Shown: positions 1 to 7,855 of the stretch, one piece after another
Layout of the letters: the number at the start of each line of letters is the position of its first letter
Position numbering within the stretch: position 1 is the stretch's first letter
Source: Chloroflexota bacterium
GTDB taxonomy: Bacteria; Chloroflexota; Dehalococcoidia; DSGV01
DNA length: 32,879 nt
Direction of reading: 5' to 3'
NCBI GenBank assembly: GCA_021787985.1
Contig: JAJYLG010000033.1
Coordinates: 1-32,879, forward strand
Translations under genes and position numbers: made by a program
Notes under the pieces: model-generated
Told to the model about the DNA's origin: nothing
Seen by the model: the letters and a program-made list of their open reading frames with translations, nothing else
Databases searched by the model: none

Positions 1-1
1 C

Positions 2-1438
2 GCCGCGGTCGTGCGGCTGGTCGTCGCGCGGACGGCGCGGGCCGTGCTGCAGCCAGCGGCCGCGGTCGTGCTGGCGGCGGCAGCCGTGGCGGGGCTTGGG
101 CTCGCCCCGCGGCCGGGGACGCTTGCCGAGCGACTCTCGGGAGACACCTCGGCTGTGGCCTCGGACGCGCTGCGCGCGGACCGCCTGCGCGCGGTCCTGG
201 GCCAGCTCATCCACGGCACGCCGAAGCCACCGCCGCTCCCGCAGCACCCGGCCCGGTTCGAAGGCCGGCCGCTCCCTGCCGTGAGCGGGCTCCAGGACGC
301 GGTGAACGCGGCCGAGGACGGCGGCTACGTCGAGCGCGTGAACACGGTCGCCGGGGCGGTGCAGCAGTACCAGCGGCAGTACGGTCGTCCGCCGGCGTCG
401 CTGAGCGAGCTGCCGGGCGACGCGGTGGCGAAGGCGGCGACCACGGTGCACTATGCGCTCGAGCCCACGGGATGGGCGGCCTGGGCGCGGCTCCGTTGCC
501 CCTGCTCGCCTGAGTACCCCGTGTACGCGGTCGGGAGCGGTCCGAACATCCTGCGCGACAGCAGCTTCGACGGCGCGCTCGGCTCCGCGCCGGCCGGTTG
601 GCTCCCCCTGCGGACGACTCGCTGGAAGGTGGTGGACGTGCCGGCCTGGGGCAACACCTCGGTCGAGCTCGACGGCGGCGCGGGCGACCGCAACGGGCGC
701 ACGGGGTTCGGGCAGCAGCAGTACGTGGGGGCGCCGGCCGGTACGCCGTTCACCGCCAGCGCGTACGTGCGCATCGATCGGCTCGAGCGCGGTCACTTGC
801 TGCTTTGGGTGAACGTCATCTACGTGGATGGGACGCGCGCCGACCCGCTCGCGACGCGCGACCTGGGCGACGCCACCGGCCTCTGGCATCGCGAGTCGAT
901 CACCGTGGTGCCGAGGAAACCCGTGGCCTACATTGGGGCGTACATCATCGGCCAGGGCTTCCAGGGTTCGGCGCTGATCGATGGCATGCAGCTCGTTCCG
1001 GCGAGCGAGGCGCTCGACTACGGCCACACGCCGCAGGGACCGTCCACCGTGGTGGACCGCTACTCGCCGGAGGCGCTGGTGCGCGGGTCGCCCGTGCTCG
1101 GCGTCGGACCGCGCAAGGAGGTGCAGGTGGCGGCGTTGGACAACGAGTACCTGGTGATGGCGGCGCGCTATGGCCTGGCCGGCCTGGCGGTGTACCTGTG
1201 GGTCCTGGCCGCGGTGGCGTGGGCGCTCGTTCGGTCCGCCGGTGGCCGGTCTGCCCGCCCGGCAGGCGCGCGGCGCGCACGGGGTGAACCCGACTGGCAG
1301 ACGCTCGGGGCGGCCGGTGCGCTGGGCGTGTGGGCCGCCGCCGCCGTCTTCGCGGTCTTCGCCGGCTGGTTGCTGAGCTTTCAGCTCGCAGCGGTGACCT
1401 GGCTCGCTGCCGGCAACGGCCTGACGGAGGAGCGATGA
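2..1438 (+). CDS. O-antigen ligase/polymerase-like membrane protein, C-terminal part (5' partial)
   Basis: The reading frame is open to the left edge, so the true start and the first membrane helices lie outside the window; the first GTG inside is at 11. Seen: an Ala/Leu/Val-rich helix (about residues 10-32 from that GTG), a large extracytoplasmic stretch of about 330 residues, then a GVGP segment, a DNEYL motif and two C-terminal membrane helices. GVGP followed by a (H/D)NEYL-type motif before the last helices is typical of the O-antigen ligase family (Wzy_C). The loop is unusual. Residues about 90-135 resemble the soluble part of type II/IV pseudopilins (QQYQRQYGRPPASLSELPG), and residues about 177-330 begin NILRDSSFDG like a CBM4/9-type carbohydrate-binding domain. 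Likely role (inference): transfer or polymerisation of lipid-linked glycans outside the membrane. It overlaps the next gene by four bases (ATGA). Confidence 0.65.
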   Translation, partial: AAVVRLVVARTARAVLQPAAAVVLAAAAVAGLGLAPRPGTLAERLSGDTSAVASDALRADRLRAVLGQLIHGTPKPPPLPQHPARFEGRPLPAVSGLQDAVNAAEDGGYVERVNTVAGAVQQYQRQYGRPPASLSELPGDAVAKAATTVHYALEPTGWAAWARLRCPCSPEYPVYAVGSGPNILRDSSFDGALGSAPAGWLPLRTTRWKVVDVPAWGNTSVELDGGAGDRNGRTGFGQQQYVGAPAGTPFTASAYVRIDRLERGHLLLWVNVIYVDGTRADPLATRDLGDATGLWHRESITVVPRKPVAYIGAYIIGQGFQGSALIDGMQLVPASEALDYGHTPQGPSTVVDRYSPEALVRGSPVLGVGPRKEVQVAALDNEYLVMAARYGLAGLAVYLWVLAAVAWALVRSAGGRSARPAGARRARGEPDWQTLGAAGALGVWAAAAVFAVFAGWLLSFQLAAVTWLAAGNGLTEER

Positions 1439-2538
1439 TGTCGCGGCGCGTCGTGATGCTGACCTCGGTGCATCCCGCCACGGACGTGCGCATCTTCCAC
1501 AAGGAGGCGCGTTCGCTGGCCGCGCATGGCTTCGAGACCTGGGTGGTCGGGCCGCACTGGCGCCACGAGACGATCGAGGGCGTGCACATCCGCGCGCTGC
1601 CCGAGTGGATGCCGCGCGCCGCCCGCCCGGCGCAGTGGGCGAGGCTGTGGCGCCACGCGCTCGATCTGCGGCCGGCCGTCTTCCACCTGCACGATCCGGA
1701 GCTGCTGCCGCTGGGCGCGACGCTGGCGGCGGCGGGCCAGCGCGTGGTGTACGACGCGCACGAGTTCTACGCGGTGGAGGTGGCGCGGCGCGAGTGGCTT
1801 CCGCGCGGTACGCGGCGGCTGGCGGCGGCCGGCGTCGTGGCGGCCGAGCAGGCGGCTTTCCGCTACGCCGCCGGTGTCGTGACGGTCACGCCGGCGATGG
1901 CGCGCTGGTTCCGCGGGCGCGGTGCGTGCAACGTGGCGCTGGTGCGCAACCTGCCACGATTGGCCGATTATCCCGTGCCGGCCCATAACACCGAGCGACC
2001 GCCGCGCGTTGTGTATCTCGGGACGTTGTCGTCCGACCGTGGCCTTGCGGTGATCGAGGAGGCGGCGACGCGCCTCGCAGCCGAGGGGATCGAGGTGGAG
2101 GTGGTCGGCCCGATTCCGGAGGGAGCGCGCCCGGCCAGGGTGGGCGCGGTGAAATGGCGCGGCCGCGTGCCGCCATGGGAGGTGGCCGCGGCGCTCGGGC
2201 AGGCGGCGGTTGGCTGGGTGCCGTGGCAGCCGACGCCCAACAACGCGCTCGCGCTGCCCACCAAGCTGCTGGAGTACATGGCGGCGGGCCTGCCGGTGGT
2301 GGTCTCGGACGTCGGTGAGCTGGGCAGCATCGTGCGCGCCGAGGGCTGCGGAGCCGTCGTGCCGCCGGCCGACGTGGCGGCGCACATGGCGGCGCTGCGG
2401 GAGCTGGCCCGGGATCCGCAGCGCCGAAGCGCACTGGGGGCTCGAGCGCGCCAGGCGTTTGAACGAGGATACGTGTGGGAGCGCGAGGAGGAACGGTTCG
2501 TGCAATGGTATGGTGAACTCGTGGAGGGGTCGGCGTGA
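1435..2538 (+). CDS. Glycosyltransferase family 4 (GT-B fold)
   Basis: A 367-residue cytoplasmic glycosyltransferase. The N-terminal half starts RRVVMLTSVHPATDVRIFHK and contains VVYDAHEFY, both usual in GT4 sugar transferases acting on surface glycans. The C-terminal half has the nucleotide-sugar region LPTKLLEYMAAGLPVVVSD, with the Lys and Glu of the GT4 signature followed by a second acidic residue (VGELG). Two ATG codons stand together at 1435 and 1438 and overlap the stop of the upstream gene, which indicates translational coupling; the frame upstream of 1435 lies inside the preceding gene. Its stop overlaps the GTG of the next gene, so the three form one operon. Donor and acceptor sugars cannot be told from the sequence. 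Confidence 0.85.
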   Translation: MMSRRVVMLTSVHPATDVRIFHKEARSLAAHGFETWVVGPHWRHETIEGVHIRALPEWMPRAARPAQWARLWRHALDLRPAVFHLHDPELLPLGATLAAAGQRVVYDAHEFYAVEVARREWLPRGTRRLAAAGVVAAEQAAFRYAAGVVTVTPAMARWFRGRGACNVALVRNLPRLADYPVPAHNTERPPRVVYLGTLSSDRGLAVIEEAATRLAAEGIEVEVVGPIPEGARPARVGAVKWRGRVPPWEVAAALGQAAVGWVPWQPTPNNALALPTKLLEYMAAGLPVVVSDVGELGSIVRAEGCGAVVPPADVAAHMAALRELARDPQRRSALGARARQAFERGYVWEREEERFVQWYGELVEGSA

Positions 2539-4241
2539 TCGGCAGCGCGTTCCGCATGGCGTCCCGTGCTGTGCTCTCGCGGCGCTGGCGCAGCCGCATT
2601 CCGGGGATCGTGACACTCGCGGTGGTCGGCGCGTTGCTTGCGCTTGCGGGGAACGCGACCGCCGCGTCGCGCGCGCGCGCCTGGCCGCGGGTCGACTTCC
2701 CACCGCCGGCCGCGCTCAAGTCGGCGGATTACCGGCGCCAGATCAGCACCGGGCGGCAGAACACGTTCATCCAGCTCATGAACGTTGGCCAGCAACCCTC
2801 CACGGTCGTCGTCGACTACTACAAGGACGACGGCACGTTCGTCGCCGAGGATCCGCCGGCGACCGTAGCGGCCAACGGGCCGCTGAGCATCTTCCAGTCC
2901 ACCAACAACCGCCTGCCGCCCGGCTTCTTCGGCACGGCCGTCATCAGCAGCGACCAGCCGTTCCGCGCGGTGATCACGACGAACGTGCAGGACGGCAACC
3001 AGATCAGCCTGGGCGCCGAGAACATCCCGACGCACGGAGCCGTGGTGCAATACCTGCCCACGGTGCAGAAGAACTTCTTCGGCATGCAGACGATGGTGCT
3101 GGTGCAGAACCTGGACGACCAGCAGGCTGCCTGCGTGCGCGTGCTGCTGCGCAGCAATCGCGGCGACGGGCAGCAGATCGACTACCAGGACCCGGCGCTG
3201 CAGGGCTCGCCCGATTGCCCGAACGCGGGCAACCGTGTCGCGCCGCACGGCCAGCTCACCATGGCACCGGAAGACCTGCCGGCAACGGTGTTCTCGGGCG
3301 CGGCGACCGTCGTTTCGCTGCAGAACTCGGCGAAGCAAACGCCGCTGCTGGCGGCGTCGGCGCGCGTTTGGAACAGCAGCGGGCGCCAGCTCCTGGCGTA
3401 CAACGGCTTCATCGACGGCGCACCCAGCGTCGACCCGTCGAGCTGCACCGCGTCCACGCCGCCGCACGGCAACGTGGGGGGCGACGATGTGGCGACCAAG
3501 GTGCTGGCGCCGATCGCGTGGAAGCTCGCCGGCGGCAACCACGATTTCTATAGCTGGTTCCAGATCTTCAATACCGACCCGTGCCTTCCGGCGACCGTGA
3601 CGGCGAGCTACTTCGGGCCGAACGTCCCGCTCGGCTCGGTGACGCACCAGTTCACGGTGCCGCCGCTGGGCTCGTGGGGCGAGACCCCGGTCTTCATCCC
3701 GCAGTTGCCGGCCGGCTTCGTCGGCTCGGCCGTGCTGACCAGCGACCGCCCGATCGCCGTGACCGTGGTCCGCCAACGGCTCGCGAGCGACCTGGTGACG
3801 GCGACGAACGGAGTCCCGGCCGACCCCGGCGACAACCCGCCCAGCGGGTTCTACGGGTCGACGCCGCTCTACATTTACTACGTACCGCTGGCGTACTCGC
3901 ACTACCATGCGCTCTCCGGGATGCTCGGCTGGAACTCGTGGGTGATGGTGCAGACGTTCGACGGTTCGGCGGCCAACTTCCAGACGCTGTTCACGGGGAA
4001 CGACCCGGACGGCGTCTGCCCGAGCGGGCAGTGGAGCAACGCGAACATGAGGGTCAACGGCTCGGGGATCTTCTACCAGAGCATCCTGAACGGCTTCCCG
4101 CCCGGCGTGAACCTGCCCTGCTTCGTCGGAAGCTTACGGATCGTCGCCACGCAGCCGCTGGCGATCATGGCCAACGTAACGACCGACATGTATGCGGGTG
4201 ACACCGACGCGGGCTACAATGCCATCCCCGGCGGGCCGTAG
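2535..4241 (+). CDS. Secreted protein with four Ig-like tandem repeats, function unknown
   Basis: Starts at GTG 2535, overlapping the stop of the glycosyltransferase; an in-frame ATG at 2556 is an alternative. A signal peptide is visible: Arg-rich start, then a hydrophobic core (about residues 26-43) ending near GNATAAS. The 568-residue protein then shows four related blocks of roughly 85-110 residues (about 73-155, 185-285, 338-425, 468-565). Each opens with a hydrophobic strand (TFIQLMNVG, TMVLVQNLD, SWFQIFNTD, SWVMVQTFD). Most close with a shared strand pair such as GFFGTAVISSDQP, GFVGSAVLTSDRP or CFVGSLRIVATQP. The pattern resembles beta-sandwich surface domains. There are no catalytic motifs, no sorting signal and no C-terminal anchor. 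I do not recognise a named family. The position after glycan genes suggests a cell-surface protein, possibly glycosylated (inference). Confidence 0.75.
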   Translation: MIGSAFRMASRAVLSRRWRSRIPGIVTLAVVGALLALAGNATAASRARAWPRVDFPPPAALKSADYRRQISTGRQNTFIQLMNVGQQPSTVVVDYYKDDGTFVAEDPPATVAANGPLSIFQSTNNRLPPGFFGTAVISSDQPFRAVITTNVQDGNQISLGAENIPTHGAVVQYLPTVQKNFFGMQTMVLVQNLDDQQAACVRVLLRSNRGDGQQIDYQDPALQGSPDCPNAGNRVAPHGQLTMAPEDLPATVFSGAATVVSLQNSAKQTPLLAASARVWNSSGRQLLAYNGFIDGAPSVDPSSCTASTPPHGNVGGDDVATKVLAPIAWKLAGGNHDFYSWFQIFNTDPCLPATVTASYFGPNVPLGSVTHQFTVPPLGSWGETPVFIPQLPAGFVGSAVLTSDRPIAVTVVRQRLASDLVTATNGVPADPGDNPPSGFYGSTPLYIYYVPLAYSHYHALSGMLGWNSWVMVQTFDGSAANFQTLFTGNDPDGVCPSGQWSNANMRVNGSGIFYQSILNGFPPGVNLPCFVGSLRIVATQPLAIMANVTTDMYAGDTDAGYNAIPGGP

Positions 4242-4251
4242 CCAAGGTCGA

Positions 4252-4281
4252 TTGACCGTAGTCCTGACCACTCCCTATCCT
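4252..4281 (+). promoter_or_regulatory. Promoter of the M16 peptidase gene
   Basis: TTGACC (4252-4257), an 18-base spacer and TATCCT (4276-4281). The -35 box matches 5 of 6 and the -10 box 4 of 6 consensus bases. Predicted transcription starts near 4288, which excludes the upstream GTG at 4283 and supports GTG 4337 as the start of the peptidase. Confidence 0.55.
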
Positions 4282-4336
4282 CGTGAGACTACCGGGCGAG
4301 CCCTGCCGGCTGGCCCTTGGTGCTGCGGAGCGTGCG

Positions 4337-5599
4337 GTGATCCGAACTACGACCCTGGGCAACGGCCTGCGACTATGTAGTGTCCACATCCCTTCCGCCC
4401 GGTCGATGACCATCGCTGTCTACATCGACGCCGGCTCGCGCTACGAGCCGGACGCCATCGGCGGCGTCTCCCACCTGATCGAGCACATGCTCTTCAAGGG
4501 CACCCGCCGCTACCCGACCGCCTACGCCCTCAGCGCCGCGGTCGACCGGGTTGGCGGGCTGCTCAACGCGGAGACCGACCGTGAGCTGACGGTCTATTCC
4601 TGCAAGGTGCCGGCGGAGCGGATGTGCGTTGCGCTCGACGTGCTGGCCGACATGGTGCAGCAGCCTTGCTTCGACCCCGAGGAGTTCGAGCGCGAGCGGT
4701 CGGTGGTGCTGGAAGAGCTTGCCTCGGTGGCCGACCATCCCGGCGACGTGGCGGAGCAGATCCTCGACGAGCTGCTGTGGCCGAACCATCCGCTCGGCCG
4801 CGAGATCGCGGGAACGCCCGAGTCGGTGCGCGCCCTGGCCTTGGAGCAGGCCATCGATTACTTCCACGAGCGCTACGTGGCGGGCAATGCGGTGGTGTCG
4901 GTGGCCGGGCCGCTGCCGCACGAGCTGGTCGAAGAGCGCGCCGCGAGGGCTTTCGGCGGCTGGCGGTCCGGCTCCGCGCCGCCGCCTCCGCCGGCGCCGG
5001 AGCCGCTGGCAGGCCTGCGCCTTGGGTTGCGCACGCGCAACAGCGAGCAGGCGCATATCCTGTTGGCCGTCCCCGGCCTGCCCACGCGCCACCCCTTGCG
5101 CATCGCCTCCGACCTCGTCTCCGCCGTCTACGGTGAGGCGATGTCGAGCCGGCTGTTCGTGGAGCTGCGCGAGCAGCGCGCCCTTTGCTATGAGGTCGGC
5201 AGCAGCAACAGCCACCTGCGCGACACCGGCAGCTTCGTCTCGTACGCGGCGGTCGCGCCCGAGCGGCTCGACGAGGCGGTCGCCGCCCTCCGCGATGAGC
5301 TGCTGCGGCTGCGCGCCGGGCTGGAGGAGCACGAGCTGGCGCACGCACGCGAGATGACGCACGGGCGCATCGAGCTGCGGATGGAGGACACGCGTTCGCT
5401 CGCCGGCTGGGCGGGGGCGCAGCTCGTGCTCAACGGCCGCGTGCGCGAGGTGGACGAGATCCTGGCCGAGGTCGATGCCGTCACCGTGGCGGACACGCGG
5501 CGCGTGGCGGAGCGGCTGGTGCGGCCGGAGCTGCTGCGGGCCGCGGTGGTCGGCCCGCTGCGCTCGCGCCGCCGGCTGGAGCGGCTGCTGGGCGGGTAG
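4337..5599 (+). CDS. M16 family zinc metallopeptidase (insulinase/processing-peptidase type)
   Basis: A 420-residue inverted-zincin peptidase. The signature HLIEH (residues 46-50) gives two zinc-binding His and the catalytic Glu; the third ligand is expected at Glu126, 76 residues later in VVLEEL. The N-terminus IRTTTLGNGLRL and the segment DAGSRYEPDAIGGVSHLIEH are typical of the short bacterial M16B group. The C-terminal half is the second, non-catalytic M16 domain with the conserved ELREQRALCYEV stretch. GTG 4337 is chosen because GGAG lies six bases upstream and the predicted transcript starts near 4288. No signal peptide is seen, so it is probably cytoplasmic. It ends four bases before the convergent phosphatase gene. 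The substrate is unknown. Confidence 0.9.
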   Translation: MIRTTTLGNGLRLCSVHIPSARSMTIAVYIDAGSRYEPDAIGGVSHLIEHMLFKGTRRYPTAYALSAAVDRVGGLLNAETDRELTVYSCKVPAERMCVALDVLADMVQQPCFDPEEFERERSVVLEELASVADHPGDVAEQILDELLWPNHPLGREIAGTPESVRALALEQAIDYFHERYVAGNAVVSVAGPLPHELVEERAARAFGGWRSGSAPPPPPAPEPLAGLRLGLRTRNSEQAHILLAVPGLPTRHPLRIASDLVSAVYGEAMSSRLFVELREQRALCYEVGSSNSHLRDTGSFVSYAAVAPERLDEAVAALRDELLRLRAGLEEHELAHAREMTHGRIELRMEDTRSLAGWAGAQLVLNGRVREVDEILAEVDAVTVADTRRVAERLVRPELLRAAVVGPLRSRRRLERLLGG

Positions 5600-5603
5600 G
5601 CCG

Positions 5604-6182
5604 TCAGCCGCGCGGATGGGCGGGCCCGGTGGGGATCTCGAACGGCCGAACGAGCTGCCAGGCGGACGGGTCGATCTCGGCCACCGACGGCATCAGCATG
5701 AAGCGCCACTCGGTGAATGACGGTGGGCCGCCGCGCAGCGCAGCCAGCAGCAGGGTGAGCGCCATGCCGTGGCTGACGACCGCGACCGGCCCCTCGCCCG
5801 CTTCGGCGGCAACGGCACGCACGCAGGCGACGATACGCTGCTGCGCGGCGGGCAGCGGCTCCCAGCCGTTGAGCGTCCCGCCGCTCAGGTAGTCGGCGAC
5901 GCGGCGGCGGTAGTCCTCGAGCCAGCCGGTCGGCCGCTGGACCTCGTGCAGGCACTCGCGCACCTGGACGTCGATGCCGAATCGCTTGGCCAGGGGCTCC
6001 GCCGTCTGAATCGCCTTCGGCTCCGGGCTGGAGTAGAGCGCGGCGAGGACGCCTCCGGGCCAATCGGCGGCGAGCTGCTCGGCGGCGCGCCGGCCGTCCA
6101 CAGAGAGCCGCCACTCGGCCGGAGACCGCCGAGGGTCGGGCGCCGGCGCGGCGTGGCGGACCAGGTAGAGGGTGGCGCTCAT
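5604..6182 (-). CDS. Histidine phosphatase family protein (phosphoglycerate mutase-like)
   Basis: A 192-residue protein beginning MSATLYLVRHAAP. The RH pair with His9 is the phospho-accepting histidine of the branch-1 histidine phosphatase fold. The second conserved part is VAVVSHGMAL (second catalytic His), and YSSPEPKAIQTAEPLA is the usual (S)SPxxRAxQTA segment, here with Lys in place of Arg. The ATG at 6182 overlaps the stop of the HAD gene upstream (ATGA), so the two are co-translated. The family acts on small phosphorylated metabolites; the substrate cannot be assigned. The Lys substitution in the second phosphate-binding position is conservative but uncommon. Confidence 0.85.
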   Translation of the reverse strand: MSATLYLVRHAAPAPDPRRSPAEWRLSVDGRRAAEQLAADWPGGVLAALYSSPEPKAIQTAEPLAKRFGIDVQVRECLHEVQRPTGWLEDYRRRVADYLSGGTLNGWEPLPAAQQRIVACVRAVAAEAGEGPVAVVSHGMALTLLLAALRGGPPSFTEWRFMLMPSVAEIDPSAWQLVRPFEIPTGPAHPRG

Positions 6183-6883
6183 GCAACCCCCGCCAGAACC
6201 AGGCCCTGCAGCTCGTTGAGCGAGCCGATGGTCGGACAGTCGACCGGGAACGGCGGGCGGCCTGCACGCGCCAGCAGGACGGGCGTGAGGCCGGCCGCGC
6301 GCGCACCGAGCACGTCGTGCTCGTAGCCATCGCCCACGTAGTACACCCGCTGCCCGGGTCGCACGCGCGCGCGCCGCAGCGCGAGCGAGAAGATCGATCG
6401 CTCCGGCTTCTGCAGCTTCATGACGGCAGAGACGACGACGAACTCCAGGTGCTGTGAGAGCCCCAGGCCGTGCAGGATGGGCACCAGCGTCGAGGCGAAG
6501 TTCGAGATGGCCCCCTGGCGGACGCCGTGGGAGCGCAGCGAGGCGAGCGCCGGCTCGGCGTCCGGGAACGGCTCCCAGCGATCGTGGTCGGAGTACCAGG
6601 CGTACAGCTCGCGGCCGGCCGCGGTCAGCCGACCGTGCGGCGCACGCACGTCGGCGGCGAGCAGCGCATCGCGGTAGAAGCCGACCCACGCGTCCTCGAT
6701 GCGGTCATCGTGGCGCCAGTCGATCGTGCGGAAGCGATGCTCGAAGGCGCGCATGGTGGCCTCGAGGCGCGTGGCAGGGACCTCGTGTCCGAGCAGCAGC
6801 GTGGCGCGGCCGGCGATTTCGGCCGCGGTGGGCCGCGGGCGGATGAGCGTGCCGCCGACGTCGTAGATTACCAACGGATGCAT
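6179..6883 (-). CDS. HAD superfamily hydrolase, subfamily IA
   Basis: A 234-residue HAD protein. Motif I is YDVGGTL with the nucleophile Asp8; motif II is the SN of ISNFAS; motif III is the Lys of KLQKPE; motif IV is VGDGYEHDVLGA. A helical cap lies between motifs I and II (about residues 17-100). In motif I the second Asp of DxDxT is replaced by Gly10. That position is the general acid in phosphatases and is absent in haloacid dehalogenases and phosphonatases, so plain phosphatase activity is not certain. No Shine-Dalgarno sequence precedes ATG 6883, but TATCAT lies seven bases upstream, which suggests a leaderless message. It is coupled to the histidine phosphatase gene downstream. Confidence 0.85.
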   Translation of the reverse strand: MHPLVIYDVGGTLIRPRPTAAEIAGRATLLLGHEVPATRLEATMRAFEHRFRTIDWRHDDRIEDAWVGFYRDALLAADVRAPHGRLTAAGRELYAWYSDHDRWEPFPDAEPALASLRSHGVRQGAISNFASTLVPILHGLGLSQHLEFVVVSAVMKLQKPERSIFSLALRRARVRPGQRVYYVGDGYEHDVLGARAAGLTPVLLARAGRPPFPVDCPTIGSLNELQGLVLAGVA

Positions 6884-6889
6884 GGCAGC

Positions 6890-6895
6890 ATGATA
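6890..6895 (-). promoter_or_regulatory. Candidate -10 box for a leaderless HAD transcript
   Basis: On the minus strand TATCAT (5 of 6 matches to TATAAT) ends seven bases before the A of the ATG at 6883, placing +1 at or next to the start codon. No -35 box is evident. The lack of a ribosome binding site agrees with leaderless translation. Confidence 0.35.
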
Positions 6896-6900
6896 GCGCC

Positions 6901-6927
6901 TTGACCCTTTGCCACACGTGCCATACT
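6901..6927 (+). promoter_or_regulatory. Weak candidate promoter of tatA
   Basis: TTGACC (6901-6906) and CATACT (6922-6927) precede tatA, but the spacer is only 15 bases, shorter than usual. It lies in the 63-base divergent space between the HAD gene and tatA. Confidence 0.3.
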
Positions 6928-6946
6928 GGTGGTGGAGGTGAGGGCC

Positions 6947-7279
6947 ATGGATCTCGGGCCGACGGAGCTCCTCATCATCCTCGCCATCGTGGTGATCATC
7001 TTCGGCGTCGGCCGGTTGCCGGAGGTGGGTGGGGCGATCGGCCGCGGCATCAAGGAGTTCCGCAAGAGCACCCGCGACGACGTGGTGGAGAGCCGCGCCG
7101 AGCCGGTGCGGGCGCCTGCCTCTGCCGCGGGTGGGGCCCCGGCGGCGGGGCCGGGCGCGCCACCGCAGTATGTGCCCACTCCGTCGCAGGCGGTCAGCTA
7201 TGTGCCGCCAGCAGCGCCCGCCGGACCGCCGCAGGCGACGCGCGCGTCGCGCCCGCCCGACTACACGCCGGGGCAGTAG
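6947..7279 (+). CDS. tatA: Sec-independent protein translocase TatA
   Basis: A 110-residue TatA/E-type protein. It shows a short N-terminal membrane helix ([19 protein letters not shown]), the conserved FG-x-(G/K)-(R/K)-LP hinge, then the amphipathic helix [17 protein letters not shown]. The tail (about residues 55-110) is rich in Ala and Pro and probably disordered, making the protein longer than many TatA. ATG 6947 follows GGAGGTGAGG; in-frame GTG codons upstream overlap this site and are unlikely starts. TatA forms the membrane pore for folded proteins with an RR signal; the Rieske protein at 30695 in this window carries such a signal. tatC is not present here. Confidence 0.93.
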   Translation: MDLGPTELLIILAIVVIIFGVGRLPEVGGAIGRGIKEFRKSTRDDVVESRAEPVRAPASAAGGAPAAGPGAPPQYVPTPSQAVSYVPPAAPAGPPQATRASRPPDYTPGQ

Positions 7280-7283
7280 GGGT

Positions 7284-7325
7284 CTGACGCGAGGTTCCCT
7301 GGCTGCGGACGGCCACCCGCGTCAG
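7284..7325. terminator. Possible bidirectional terminator hairpin between tatA and the PPOX gene
   Basis: CTGACGCG (7284-7291) and CGCGTCAG (7318-7325) form a perfect 8-bp stem between convergent gene ends; the loop of 26 bases contains a smaller GGC/GCC pairing. No T-tract follows on either side, and the right arm includes the stop codon of the minus-strand gene. Confidence 0.35.
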
Positions 7326-7759
7326 GGGGCGGAGCCGGTTGCGGCCCAGCCCACGCAGCGGACCGGCACGATGCGCATGATTGGCCGGTCTTCGAGGCGC
7401 ATCGCCGTGTACTGCGGATAGCGCATACGCAGCGCCGCCAAGACCCGCGACCGTTCGTCCGGATCCGACAGGAGTGACGCCGTGCCCCGCACCTGGAGCC
7501 AGGCGAGCCGTTCCCAGTCCTCGTCGTAGCGATCCGCCACCAGGCTGACCGCGGGATTGTGGGCGATGTTGCGCAGCCGGCGGAGCTGCGCCGGGTCGCC
7601 GCGCTTCGGCTTCTCGTCAATGGCGATGTAGACGTTGTCGTCTACCACGGCGAAGCAGACGGGCACCACATGCGGCCGGCCGTGCGTGTCCACGGTCGCC
7701 AGCCGGCCGACGCGCTGCGACCGCAGAAAGGCCACCTGGTTCGCGGTGAGCACGGGCAT
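7322..7759 (-). CDS. PPOX-class, probably F420-dependent, oxidoreductase
   Basis: A 145-residue split-barrel flavin/F420-binding protein. The segment AFLRSQRVGRLATVDTHGRPHVVPVCFAV is typical of the PPOX-class F420-dependent group (TIGR03668-like, assigned from memory), and DEKPKRGDPAQLRRLRNIAHNP follows as expected. The family reduces small substrates with F420H2 or flavin; the substrate is unknown. Start ATG 7759 (MPVLTANQVAFL) is chosen because it begins at the conserved domain and has GGTGG upstream; a TTG at 7792 would add eleven unconserved residues. The presence of an F420-type enzyme fits actinobacteria and Chloroflexota. Confidence 0.8.
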   Translation of the reverse strand: MPVLTANQVAFLRSQRVGRLATVDTHGRPHVVPVCFAVVDDNVYIAIDEKPKRGDPAQLRRLRNIAHNPAVSLVADRYDEDWERLAWLQVRGTASLLSDPDERSRVLAALRMRYPQYTAMRLEDRPIMRIVPVRCVGWAATGSAP

Positions 7760-7855
7760 CGCGCCACCATCGCGCGAGCGCTCTCGGCTCAAGTCTCAGA
7801 TATCTCAGGTCTCAAATCTCGGCCCCTGCTCTCGCCCCCGTCCCGCGCCCGGCGG

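Noticed and set aside
1968-3908. Long open frame on the minus strand opposite the glycosyltransferase and repeat protein
   Set aside because: Arg/His-rich composition typical of antisense frames in GC-rich genes, no motifs, and it covers two well-supported genes.
7793-7822. Short repeat of TCTCA units with a period of about eight bases
   Set aside because: Only three to four imperfect copies outside any gene; too short to support a function.
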